A DNA stretch of 25,452 bases. Source: JBIIUJ01 sp044340025. Its GTDB lineage: Bacteria; Pseudomonadota; Alphaproteobacteria; Caulobacterales; Aquidulcibacteraceae. The notes below the pieces were generated by a model that was not told where the DNA came from, made no database searches, and saw only the letters and a list, made by a program, of their open reading frames with translations. Made by a program: the position numbers and the translations under genes. Below, one piece after another: positions 1 through 7,918 of this stretch. Position 1 is the first letter of the stretch, and every line of letters begins with the position of its first letter. The DNA lies in contig JBIIUJ010000023.1 in NCBI GenBank assembly GCA_044340025.1, forward strand, positions 1 to 25,452. The letters are read 5' to 3'.

Positions 1-1191
<1,191 letters not shown>

Positions 1192-1218
1192 TCTGAAAAC
1201 ACAGCGTCAGAAACACGC

Positions 1219-1248
1219 AAGGCCCCGGGGGAAACCCCGGGGCCTTTT
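1219..1248 (+). terminator. Intrinsic terminator after tuf
   Basis: A perfect 10-bp GC stem (1221-1230 pairing with 1235-1244) closes a GAAA tetraloop and is extended by an AA/TT pair. TTTT follows at 1245-1248. It sits 28 bases after the tuf stop and just before the end of the opposing lipase gene. The T tract favours termination of rightward transcription; the leftward side has only a short T run. Confidence 0.9.
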
Positions 1249-1262
1249 GCGTTGGGGGGGCT

Positions 1263-2093
1263 CTAAGGCGCCGGGGCGCGATGTCGGGCGGCCCAGCCCA
1301 GCCTGCGCGCATAATGATCGATGCGATGGTTATCGAGCAGCACGTTCCGCCCCAGGATGGCAAGGCCAAGCCCAGCAATGTTCTGAGCCGCGCGGGCCGG
1401 CCAGGATCGGTCGCGCCGCAGTGGAACCCGCGCCTCTCCGCTCAGAAGCCGGGGGTCGCCGGAGTGCCGGAAGGCCGCTGGAAACGGCGGCGGCAGCGTG
1501 GTCACGAGATCCCAGCCATTGACCACGCGATAGTGCGGACACTTCACCACTTCATCGAACCGCCCATCGCCCACCCGGGGGGCGCCAAACGTGTAACAGG
1601 CCGCCAGGCTATCGCGCTCGAGCATGGCGGCCGCGATCTGGGCGAGAGCGCCGCCCAGAGAATGGCCGGCGATATAAAGTCCCAGCTTGGGGCCGACCTT
1701 GCTTTCCAGATCGGCGCGCAGCTTCTGCTCAAGCCCGGCGAAAGCGTCCAGAAATCCGGCATGAAGGCGCACGACGCGCCCGCCCGGTGTTTGCACAGGG
1801 GTAAGGCGGGCGCGAAGATTGACGCCCCAATCCGCCTCAGAGCTGGTTCCCCGAAACACGAGGGCTGCGAAATCCGCGCTTTTGGCGAGGAAACCCTGGG
1901 TCAGGCCATCGTCATAGGTCGCCGCGAGGTCGAACCCTGCCGGGCCCAGTTTTTCGGCAAGAGCAAGGCTGTCGAGGTAGGCCAGGCCTGCGAGCCTCGC
2001 CATCAGGCTGGCGGTGCGGTCGGAATAGGCTGCGCGCCAAGTGGGGATCGCATCAGCGTCGCCAGGCGAAAGCGTCAGGGGATCGTCGGTCAT
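1263..2093 (-). CDS. Lipase family (class 3) alpha/beta hydrolase
   Basis: The 276-residue protein resembles class 3 (Rhizomucor-type) lipases, which hydrolyse acylglycerols or related esters. It contains FRGT (residues 80-83), the segment that usually contributes the oxyanion-hole residue. The nucleophile elbow is GHSLGG with Ser145. GAPRVG follows at 170-175, then the probable acid Asp195 in GWDLVT, and His256 or His260 in the C-terminal DNHRIDHY segment. No signal peptide or lipobox is visible at the N-terminus, so a cytoplasmic protein is likely, although many family members are secreted. It converges with tuf and diverges from msrB. The true substrate cannot be read from the sequence. 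Confidence 0.87.
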   Translation of the reverse strand: MTDDPLTLSPGDADAIPTWRAAYSDRTASLMARLAGLAYLDSLALAEKLGPAGFDLAATYDDGLTQGFLAKSADFAALVFRGTSSEADWGVNLRARLTPVQTPGGRVVRLHAGFLDAFAGLEQKLRADLESKVGPKLGLYIAGHSLGGALAQIAAAMLERDSLAACYTFGAPRVGDGRFDEVVKCPHYRVVNGWDLVTTLPPPFPAAFRHSGDPRLLSGEARVPLRRDRSWPARAAQNIAGLGLAILGRNVLLDNHRIDHYARRLGWAARHRAPAP

Positions 2094-2201
2094 GGCGCCA
2101 CCCTACGCGAGGCTGCGCGCCCTGGGGATAGGTCCGCCTTGCCAGCCGATCCTGCGCGCGCCATGTCCTGTCTGGATCCGCCGCTGTCATCAGGAGCACC
2201 C

Positions 2202-2612
2202 ATGGCCCCGCCCCGCCGCGTAGTGAAAACCGAAGCCGAATGGCGCAGGATCCTGACGCCCGAGCAGTTTCGCGTTGCCCGCCAGGAAGGCACGGAGCGG
2301 GCATGGACCTCTCCGCTCAACAATGAGAAGCGCAAGGGCGTCTATGCGTGCGTTGGCTGCGGAACCCACATCTGGGATTCAGACGACAAGTTCGACAGCG
2401 GCACCGGCTGGCCCAGCTTCACGCGGCCCATCAGCGCCAACGTGGTCGGGACCAAAACCGACTGGAAGCTTCTTTATCCGCGTACGGAGGTGCACTGCGC
2501 TGTATGCGGAGCGCATCATGGCCATGTCTTTGATGATGGGCCGCCGCCGACTGGTCAGCGATGGTGCATCAATGGCGTGGTGCTGACGTTCAAGCCCGGC
2601 CTCGAACGCTAG
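2202..2612 (+). CDS. msrB: Peptide-methionine (R)-S-oxide reductase MsrB
   Basis: MsrB reduces the R epimer of methionine sulfoxide in proteins, usually with thioredoxin as donor. The 136-residue protein has the full family signature. Two zinc-binding CxxC pairs are present (Cys50/Cys53 and Cys99/Cys102), as are GTGWPSF (67-73), the GHVFDDGP stretch, and the catalytic Cys122 in RWCIN. I chose the ATG at 2202 because AGGAG lies at 2192-2196, six bases upstream. An in-frame ATG at 2163 lacks such a site, and the long upstream open frame is antisense to the lipase. There is no signal peptide, so it is cytoplasmic. Its stop overlaps the stop of the converging lpoA-like gene by four bases (CTAG). 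Confidence 0.96.
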   Translation: MAPPRRVVKTEAEWRRILTPEQFRVARQEGTERAWTSPLNNEKRKGVYACVGCGTHIWDSDDKFDSGTGWPSFTRPISANVVGTKTDWKLLYPRTEVHCAVCGAHHGHVFDDGPPPTGQRWCINGVVLTFKPGLER

Positions 2613-3853
2613 CGGCCCTGAAACGACATCGGCGCCGGATCAATCACGCGCGAGCCCGCGCCTGTGGCTTCATGGACGGCGAGGCCGCGCTCGGTCGTGC
2701 CGTCCGCACGGAAACGAAACAGGCCATCGACCCCAACAAAGCCCTCAGGCTTTTCAAGGCTCTGGCGCGCCAAGCCTGCAACATCCCCTCGCCGGGTAAG
2801 GCGCGCCACAATGGCGGTTGCATCATAGCCCATGCCGGCGAGCCGGGTGGGCGGACGTTCGAACGTCTGCCGGAAGCGCCGCTCGAAACTCCCGCGGACG
2901 GCGGGGTCGGGCGCGGCAAACCAGGCGCCCGCCAGACCGCGCGCTTCGGTCACTTCCGGATCCGCCCACAGACCAGTGCCCAGAAAGCGCGTGCTCGCAG
3001 GCGAAACGCCGACCCCGGCCAGCGGCGCGGCAAGGGCGCGGACAAGACTGCCTCGTTCCGGGATCAGGATCGCGCCCTGACCCACAGGAGCGGTCAGGGC
3101 GATCCGTCCGGCGCGCTCGGCCGGCGGCGCGAGATTCTGCACCCCGCGTGGATACACCTCCTGGCCAGCCAGCGTCATGCCGGCGCGCTGCGCCTCGTTG
3201 CGGGCAGCCGCCGCCACGCGCGCGCCATAGTCGGTATCCGGCGTCAGGGTGACGAGTTGGCGAATGCCGGACCGGGCGGCGAACCCGACGATCCGCTCGG
3301 TCTCCTCTTCAGGCAGGAAGCTCAGCATGTAGACGCCGCGCCCTGCCACCTCCCGATCGGAGGAGAAGGTGATGATCGGAATGCCGGCGTCGCGCGCGGC
3401 GGGCGCTGCGGCGGCCACAGAGGAGGAAAACAGCGGCCCGAGGATCACGTCCGCCCCGTCCTGAACTGCGGCGCGTACGGCGGCGACCGCCTGATCGGGC
3501 GACACGCCGGCATCCTTGGGGATCAGCAGGAACGTGTTGTCGGCGTTCTCGAACAGCGCAAGCTCCGCTGCGGCGAGCAAGGCGGCGGCTTCCTCCCGCA
3601 CGGGCGGGCTCGCGCTGGAAAACGGCAGCAGCAAAGCAGCGCGGATCACCTTGCGGCCCTGCATGTGCGGGGGTTTCAGGGCGGTGGGCGGCAGCGGCCG
3701 GCTGGGCGCGGCGGCAATGGGCGCGGGCTCGACGACCACCGGCGCTGGCGGCGCCGCCGGCGCTGTGGCGCATGCCGTCAGCAGACCGAGCGCAGCCAGG
3801 CTGGCTGCGGCGCTGGCTGCTCGCAACCTATGGGCTAAGCTCGCCGGCGCCAT
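2609..3853 (-). CDS. LpoA-like penicillin-binding protein activator, lipoprotein
   Basis: The 414-residue protein begins with a lipoprotein signal peptide ending in LTAC (Cys28), then a proline/alanine-rich linker to about residue 65. Next comes a periplasmic type I ligand-binding fold: LLLPFSS, then VILGPLFSSSV, IPIITFSSD and the later GMGYDATAIVARL. This matches the C-terminal domain of LpoA, an outer-membrane lipoprotein that activates PBP1A in E. coli. The long N-terminal helical domain of E. coli LpoA is absent, as is common outside gammaproteobacteria, so PBP activation is inferred by family. The neighbours rsmI, yraN and dolP repeat the E. coli order and support the call. The ATG has GGGAG about eight bases upstream and overlaps the rsmI ATG on the other strand. 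Confidence 0.88.
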   Translation of the reverse strand: MAPASLAHRLRAASAAASLAALGLLTACATAPAAPPAPVVVEPAPIAAAPSRPLPPTALKPPHMQGRKVIRAALLLPFSSASPPVREEAAALLAAAELALFENADNTFLLIPKDAGVSPDQAVAAVRAAVQDGADVILGPLFSSSVAAAAPAARDAGIPIITFSSDREVAGRGVYMLSFLPEEETERIVGFAARSGIRQLVTLTPDTDYGARVAAAARNEAQRAGMTLAGQEVYPRGVQNLAPPAERAGRIALTAPVGQGAILIPERGSLVRALAAPLAGVGVSPASTRFLGTGLWADPEVTEARGLAGAWFAAPDPAVRGSFERRFRQTFERPPTRLAGMGYDATAIVARLTRRGDVAGLARQSLEKPEGFVGVDGLFRFRADGTTERGLAVHEATGAGSRVIDPAPMSFQGR

Positions 3854-4745
3854 GGCTGATCTCCCGAATCCATCCCCCGACCCTAGAAAGCGTCGCGATC
3901 ACCCGCAATCGCTCGCGGCCGGCCTCCATGTTGTCGCCACCCCCATCGGCAATCTGCGCGACGTGACACTCCGGGCGCTCGATACGCTGAGCGCCGCCGA
4001 TCTGATCCTGGCGGAAGACACGCGCGTGACGCGCCGTCTGCTCGATGCCTATGGGATCCGAACAGCGCTGGAGCCCTATCACGAACACAATGCCGATCGC
4101 ATGCGCCCGAAGGTGCTGGCGCTTCTGGGCGAAGGCAAGGCGGTGGCGCTCGTGTCCGACGCGGGCACGCCGCTTGTTTCCGATCCGGGCTACAAGCTGG
4201 TGCGCGAAGCCATTGCGGCGGGTGCGGCGGTGAGCCCGCTGCCGGGCGCATCGGCGCTTCTGGCCGCGCTCGTGGCGGCTGGCCTGCCGACGGACCGGTT
4301 TCTGTTTGCAGGCTTTCTGCCCGCCAAGGCCGGCGCGCGGCGCGGCGAGCTGGAGGGCTTGGCGACCGTGGAAGCCACGCTCGTTTTCTACGAGACCGGG
4401 CCGAGGCTTGCCGAGAGCCTGGCTGCGATGGCTGAGGTGCTGGGAGACCGGCCGGCGGCTGTCTGCCGGGAACTGACCAAGCTCTACGAGGAGGTGCGGC
4501 GCGGCGCGCTCGCCTCGCTGGCGGCGCATTATGCGCAGGCCGGTGGGCCGAAAGGGGAGATCGTGGTCGTCGTGGGCCCGCCTGCGCCCTCCGCTCCTCC
4601 GAGCGCTGAGGATCTGGACGCGCTCCTGCGGGCGGCGCTGGCCGAGGGCGGGGTGAAGCAGGCTGCGGAAGCCGTTGCTGCCGCCACGGGCGCCCCACGC
4701 CGGGCGCTCTATGCCCGCGCCTTGCTTCTTGCAGGCAAGGCGTGA
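3852..4745 (+). CDS. rsmI: 16S rRNA (cytidine(1402)-2'-O)-methyltransferase RsmI
   Basis: RsmI 2'-O-methylates C1402 of 16S rRNA in the ribosomal P site, using S-adenosylmethionine. The 297-residue product has the tetrapyrrole-methylase fold and family motifs: VATPIGNLRD near residues 28-37, AEDTR, the SAM-binding LVSDAGTPLVSDPG, and PGASALLAAL. The ATG at 3852 is the only good start before VATPIGNL. It overlaps the lpoA-like ATG on the other strand, so its 5' control region lies inside that gene. I see no clear Shine-Dalgarno sequence upstream. Its stop overlaps the yraN GTG start (GTGA), suggesting translational coupling. Confidence 0.95.
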   Translation: MADLPNPSPDPRKRRDHPQSLAAGLHVVATPIGNLRDVTLRALDTLSAADLILAEDTRVTRRLLDAYGIRTALEPYHEHNADRMRPKVLALLGEGKAVALVSDAGTPLVSDPGYKLVREAIAAGAAVSPLPGASALLAALVAAGLPTDRFLFAGFLPAKAGARRGELEGLATVEATLVFYETGPRLAESLAAMAEVLGDRPAAVCRELTKLYEEVRRGALASLAAHYAQAGGPKGEIVVVVGPPAPSAPPSAEDLDALLRAALAEGGVKQAAEAVAAATGAPRRALYARALLLAGKA

Positions 4746-5101
4746 CCAGACGCGCAGCGGCGGAGGCGCGCGGCCGGCGTGGGGAGCGGCTCGCCGCGCT
4801 CTGGCTGATGCTGAAAGGCTATCGCATCCTGGCGCGCCGGGTGCGCACGCCGGTGGGCGAGATCGATCTGGTGGCGCGCAAAGGCCGGCTGATCGCTTTT
4901 GTGGAAGTGAAGGCGCGCCGGACGCCAGGAGGCGCCGCCCTTGCCGTCACGCCCGCCGCGCAAATGCGGATCGCGAAAGCCGCTGAAGCCTGGCTGTCGC
5001 GAAACGAATGGGCGTCGGGCAGCGACTTGCGTTTCGATCTTGTCGCCATCATGCCGGGGCGCTGGCCCCGGCATGTGCGCGATGCGTGGCGGGCCGCCTA
5101 G
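4742..5101 (+). CDS. yraN: YraN family (UPF0102) nuclease-fold protein
   Basis: YraN proteins have a PD-(D/E)XK endonuclease-like fold; their biological role is poorly defined. The 119-residue sequence shows the family pattern RG..GE near residues 10-16, GEIDLV (Glu40, Asp42) and FVEVKAR (Glu55, Lys57), the likely metal site. Translation starts at GTG 4742, sharing GTGA with the rsmI stop. It follows rsmI as in many proteobacteria. Its TAG overlaps, as CTAG, the stop of the PEP-CTERM remnant on the opposite strand. Confidence 0.93.
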   Translation: MTRRAAAEARGRRGERLAALWLMLKGYRILARRVRTPVGEIDLVARKGRLIAFVEVKARRTPGGAALAVTPAAQMRIAKAAEAWLSRNEWASGSDLRFDLVAIMPGRWPRHVRDAWRAA

Positions 5102-5280
5102 GCCGCCGCGGCAGCCCGGCTGCGCCGACGGAGCTGCTGGGCGATCAGCCCAAAGCCGAGGATCATCAGCATCCAGCTCGCTGGTTCTGGGACCTCTGTG
5201 ACTGGCGGCCGCACCGTGCCGAGGCCGATGCCGTTCACAGATTTCGCGGGTCTGGATCGCGAGGCGCCAAGACTAGAGTG
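5098..5280 (-). pseudogene. Remnant of a PEP-CTERM protein (C-terminal sorting tail only)
   Basis: Read leftward, this frame gives VPEPASWMLMILGFGLIA followed by QQLRRRSR and an alanine run, ending in TAG at 5098-5100. This is a textbook PEP-CTERM signal: PEP motif, hydrophobic segment, arginine cluster. The PEPxxW form is typical of Alphaproteobacteria. Such tails direct exported proteins to exosortase. About 15 plausible residues precede the tail (VNGIGLGTVRPPVTE), but the frame closes at a TAA at 5281-5283, and the DolP-like gene begins just beyond. There is no signal peptide and no ATG before the PEP motif, only a GTG at 5238. I infer the end of a gene whose body has been deleted or replaced. 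A tiny functional ORF is much less likely. Confidence 0.65.
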
Positions 5281-5342
5281 TTAGGCTATACCGCTGTGTT
5301 CTGGTTACCTTTCGTCAACCATGATGGACGAGACTGTGGTGC

Positions 5343-5954
5343 ATGCGATATCCTCTGCTCTCCCTCGCTCTTTTGACGACACTTCCGCTTGCGGCCTGCG
5401 CGCCCACCATCGTTGGCGGCGTCGCAGCAGTCGGCTTGGCCGCTGGTCAGGAGCGCACGATCGGGCGGGCGATCGATGACGCGACAGCCTCCCAGGAAAT
5501 CAAGCTCAAGCTCCTGAACCGCGAAGGCATGGATATGCGCGCGGTCGATGTGGAAGTGGCGGAAGGCCTTGTGCTCCTGTCCGGCCGTGTCCTCACCCCG
5601 GAAGAGCGGGTGGAAGCCGAGCGCATCGCCTGGAACGTCGATCGGATCAGCGCCGTCTCCAACGAAATCGTCGTCAGCGGGCCAGACGGCCTGCGCCGCA
5701 ATCTGCAGGATGAGTGGATCACCGCCCGGCTGCGTGCGCGGTTGATCGGCGATCGCGGCGTGCAGTCGATCAATTACAACATCGAGACCCATAATGGCGT
5801 GGTCTATCTGATGGGCGTCGCTCAGGGCCGCGAGGAGCTTGAAGCCGCCACTCGCCACGCCAGCACCGTGCCGGGCGTCTCGCGCGTGGTGTCTTATGTC
5901 CGGCTGCCGCAAGGCGCGCCGGAGAGCCGCATGGCGCAGGGCGCCGCCCCCTGA
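5343..5954 (+). CDS. dolP: DolP-like outer-membrane lipoprotein with two BON domains
   Basis: The 203-residue protein starts with a short lipoprotein signal peptide ending in LAAC (Cys19). Two BON domains follow, at about residues 45-118 and 122-195. It parallels E. coli DolP (YraP) along its length: VGGVAAVGLAAG after the cysteine, QDEWITARLRARL opening the second domain, and NGVVYLMG near its centre. DolP binds anionic phospholipids, gathers at the division site and supports outer-membrane integrity. Downstream placement after rsmI and yraN, beside an LpoA-like gene, is the same as in E. coli and makes this more specific than a generic OsmY-like BON protein. No strong Shine-Dalgarno sequence precedes the ATG. 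The stop overlaps the proposed CTG start of the next gene. Confidence 0.87.
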   Translation: MRYPLLSLALLTTLPLAACAPTIVGGVAAVGLAAGQERTIGRAIDDATASQEIKLKLLNREGMDMRAVDVEVAEGLVLLSGRVLTPEERVEAERIAWNVDRISAVSNEIVVSGPDGLRRNLQDEWITARLRARLIGDRGVQSINYNIETHNGVVYLMGVAQGREELEAATRHASTVPGVSRVVSYVRLPQGAPESRMAQGAAP

Positions 5955-6766
5955 TCCCGCGCGGGCGGGAGGACGCGGCCCACGCGCTCGCCGCCCTGGG
6001 CCGGAAAGAAGACGACGCGTTCGATCTGCAGGCCGCCGTTTTCGCCTGCGCGCTGCACGAGATCCCGGATCGCGATCTTGCGCCGGCTGAGCGCGTGATG
6101 GCCGAGATCGCCCACACGCTCAGGGCCGATCCCCGGCCGCTGGAAGAGGCGTTGCCTGGCGTAATGGTCGAGGCGTTCGGGTTTATGGGCGCCCAGGCGG
6201 AAGCCTATGACGCACCCGAGAGCGCCGATATCCCCGCTGTTCTGGCGTCTCGGCGCGGCCTTCCAGTCGCGCTCGCCATCATCTGGCGGATTGCGGCGCG
6301 CGCGATCGGCGCGCCCTTCGCCATTACCAGCACGCCCGGGCATGTGCTCGGCCGGCTGCAGACGGAGGAGGGCCCCGTCATCCTCGATCCGTTCAATGGC
6401 GGCCAGCGGCTCGACGATCGCGCCCTCTACCAGATTGCAGCGCGCGCCGGACTGGAGGAGGCGCCCGCGCTGGCCTTTGCTCCAGCGACCGATCGCGCCG
6501 CCGCAATCCGGCTTCAGACCAATCTGTGGAGCCGCGCGCGCGCAGCCGGCGGCTGGCAAGCGGCCGAGCGCGCCGCCCATCGGCGCGCCCTGCTCGCCCC
6601 TCAGACGGCAGGCTTCCACCTCGATCATGCCGAAGCGCTGGCCGGGCTGGAGGCCTATGCCGGGGCGAAAGCCGCGCTCGACCGGCTGGAGGCGCTGCCG
6701 GCGGAACCGGCGCTGCGCGCGGAGGCCGCGCGTCTGCGTGCGGCCGTCAGCCGCCGGCTGAACTGA
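5951..6766 (+). CDS. SirB1 family protein (transglutaminase-like), probable non-ATG start
   Basis: The sequence matches the SirB1/YchA family: RRGLPVALAIIWRIAARAIG, PGHVLGRL, ILDPFNGG, then a C-terminal helical repeat-like region. The family has a transglutaminase-like fold and no firmly known reaction. The first ATG/GTG/TTG in frame is GTG 6095, but that would remove about 48 residues with good coding character (ALAALGRKEDDAFDL, AAVFACALHEIPDRDL) that fit the SirB1 N-terminal helices. Upstream to the dolP stop there is no ordinary start codon. CTG 5951 overlaps the dolP TGA as CTGA and gives 271 residues, close to the 269 of E. coli SirB1. I chose it; ATC 5954 is the other option. The gene lies between dolP and gshB and is likely cotranscribed and translationally coupled. 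Confidence 0.8.
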   Translation: MIPRGREDAAHALAALGRKEDDAFDLQAAVFACALHEIPDRDLAPAERVMAEIAHTLRADPRPLEEALPGVMVEAFGFMGAQAEAYDAPESADIPAVLASRRGLPVALAIIWRIAARAIGAPFAITSTPGHVLGRLQTEEGPVILDPFNGGQRLDDRALYQIAARAGLEEAPALAFAPATDRAAAIRLQTNLWSRARAAGGWQAAERAAHRRALLAPQTAGFHLDHAEALAGLEAYAGAKAALDRLEALPAEPALRAEAARLRAAVSRRLN

Positions 6767-6835
6767 GCTCTGCGCGCTTCGGGCCCCTTGCGCGCGGGCG
6801 GCTCGCAGCGCACCTAGCCCTCACAGGGGGCTGCC

Positions 6836-7786
6836 ATGAGCTTGCGTGTCGGGGTCCAGATGGACCCCATCGAGACCATCTCCATCGCGGGCGACACCAC
6901 GTTTGCGATGATGGAAGCCGCACAGGCCCGCGGCCACACGCTTCATGTCTTTCAGCCGGACGCGTTGAGCTACCGCGAGGGGCGGGTCTTCGCCACGGCT
7001 CGCCCGGTGACGGTGAAACGCCAGCAGGGCGATCATGCTGCGCTGGGGCCGGCTCAGACCCTGGATTTGGCTGACGATCTGGATGTGATCCTGATGCGTC
7101 AGGACCCGCCGTTCGACATGCATTACATCACGGCGGCTCATCTGCTGGAGCTCGTCCACCCGCGCACGCTGGTGGTCAATGATCCGTTCTGGGTGCGCTC
7201 CAGCCCGGAAAAGATTTCCCCGCTGCTGTTTCCGCAGCTGCAGCCGCCCACCCTCGTCACCCGCGATCTCGCCGCGATGCGGGCTTTCCGGGCCGACCAC
7301 GGGGACGTGGTGGTCAAGCCGCTCTATGGAAAGGCGGGCGAGGGCGTGTTTCTCGCCAAGGCGGATGATGGCAACTTCGCCGCCCTGATCGAGCTGTTTC
7401 TGGCCACCAGGCGCGAGGCGATCCAGCTTCAGGCCTTCATCCCCGCCGTATTCGAGGGCGACAAGCGGATCATCCTGATTGAGGGGGAGCCCGCGGGCGT
7501 TCTCAATCGCAAGCCGCAAGGTCGCGATATCCGCTCCAATCTCGCCGCCGGGGGCGTGGCGGAGGCGACTGACCTCTCCGAAGCCGATCGCGTCATCTGC
7601 GCCGCCATCGGCCCCTCCCTGCGCGAGCGGGGCCTTGTTTTCGTTGGGATCGATGTGATCGCTGGCCGCCTGACCGAGATCAACGTGACCTCTCCCACCG
7701 GCGCCCTGGCGATCCGCGGCCTCGGCGGGCCGGACCTCATGCCCGCTTTCTGGGAGGCTGTGGAGGCGCGCCGCGCCCGAACTTGA
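6836..7786 (+). CDS. gshB: Glutathione synthetase
   Basis: GshB ligates glycine to gamma-glutamylcysteine with ATP to make glutathione. The 316-residue protein is normal length for the bacterial ATP-grasp enzyme. It opens with GVQMDPIETI, has MRQDPPFD near residue 100, VVNDPFWVRSSPEK, the ATP-grasp segment VVKPLYGKAGEGVF, and the C-terminal EINVTSPTG that holds metal and substrate ligands. The ATG has AGGGGG about nine bases upstream. It follows the SirB1 gene by 69 bases and probably ends the rsmI-yraN-dolP-SirB1-gshB run. A small GTCCG/CGGAC hairpin follows the stop at once. Confidence 0.97.
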   Translation: MSLRVGVQMDPIETISIAGDTTFAMMEAAQARGHTLHVFQPDALSYREGRVFATARPVTVKRQQGDHAALGPAQTLDLADDLDVILMRQDPPFDMHYITAAHLLELVHPRTLVVNDPFWVRSSPEKISPLLFPQLQPPTLVTRDLAAMRAFRADHGDVVVKPLYGKAGEGVFLAKADDGNFAALIELFLATRREAIQLQAFIPAVFEGDKRIILIEGEPAGVLNRKPQGRDIRSNLAAGGVAEATDLSEADRVICAAIGPSLRERGLVFVGIDVIAGRLTEINVTSPTGALAIRGLGGPDLMPAFWEAVEARRART

Positions 7787-7787
7787 C

Positions 7788-7802
7788 GTCCGGAGGGCGG
7801 AC
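7788..7802 (+). terminator. Weak hairpin after gshB
   Basis: GTCCG (7788-7792) pairs with CGGAC (7798-7802) around a GAGGG loop, directly after the gshB TGA. There is no T tract, so intrinsic termination is doubtful. It could mark the transcript end or be chance in GC-rich DNA. Confidence 0.25.
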
Positions 7803-7824
7803 AGAGAGCAAATGTTTGCATCTT

Positions 7825-7839
7825 GTTCATTCTTTGTTC
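7825..7839 (+). promoter_or_regulatory. LexA (SOS) box upstream of comM
   Basis: GTTC at 7825-7828, seven bases, then GTTC at 7836-7839. This is an exact match to the direct-repeat LexA operator GTTC-N7-GTTC of Alphaproteobacteria, 80 bases before the comM ATG in an AT-rich gap. comM is, from my knowledge, among genes reported under LexA control in this class, so the site and its target agree. The expected action is LexA repression, relieved on DNA damage through RecA. Promoter hexamers are not obvious; GATAAT at 7861-7866 may be a -10 element. Confidence 0.8.
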
Positions 7840-7894
7840 TGGCCTTGATCCAAGGCCGGGGATAATGTGGATAAGGTATCCAACTGGCGGACAA

Positions 7895-7908
7895 GTCGAC
7901 GCGTCGAC
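7895..7908. repeat. Perfect 14-bp palindrome in the comM leader
   Basis: GTCGACGCGTCGAC equals its own reverse complement. It ends ten bases before the comM ATG, where it could block the ribosome site as a hairpin or bind a dimeric regulator. No function is known to me. Confidence 0.6.
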
Positions 7909-7918
7909 GGGGCACAGC

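Noticed and set aside
1281..2201. The long open frame upstream of msrB in the same reading frame, suggesting a fusion protein of 443 residues.
   Set aside because: The upstream part is antisense to the lipase and shows no domain. The ATG at 2202 has a good AGGAG site and gives a complete MsrB.
2609..5101. CTAG shared by opposing stop codons at 2609-2612 and again at 5098-5101, suggesting a common mechanism.
   Set aside because: Two TAG stops meeting on opposite strands always make CTAG; two cases in a compact genome need no special cause.
6376..6392. GTCATCC-type sequence resembling one end of the intergenic repeat at 23014.
   Set aside because: It lies in the SirB1 coding frame (VILDP), has no inverted partner and is explained by the protein.
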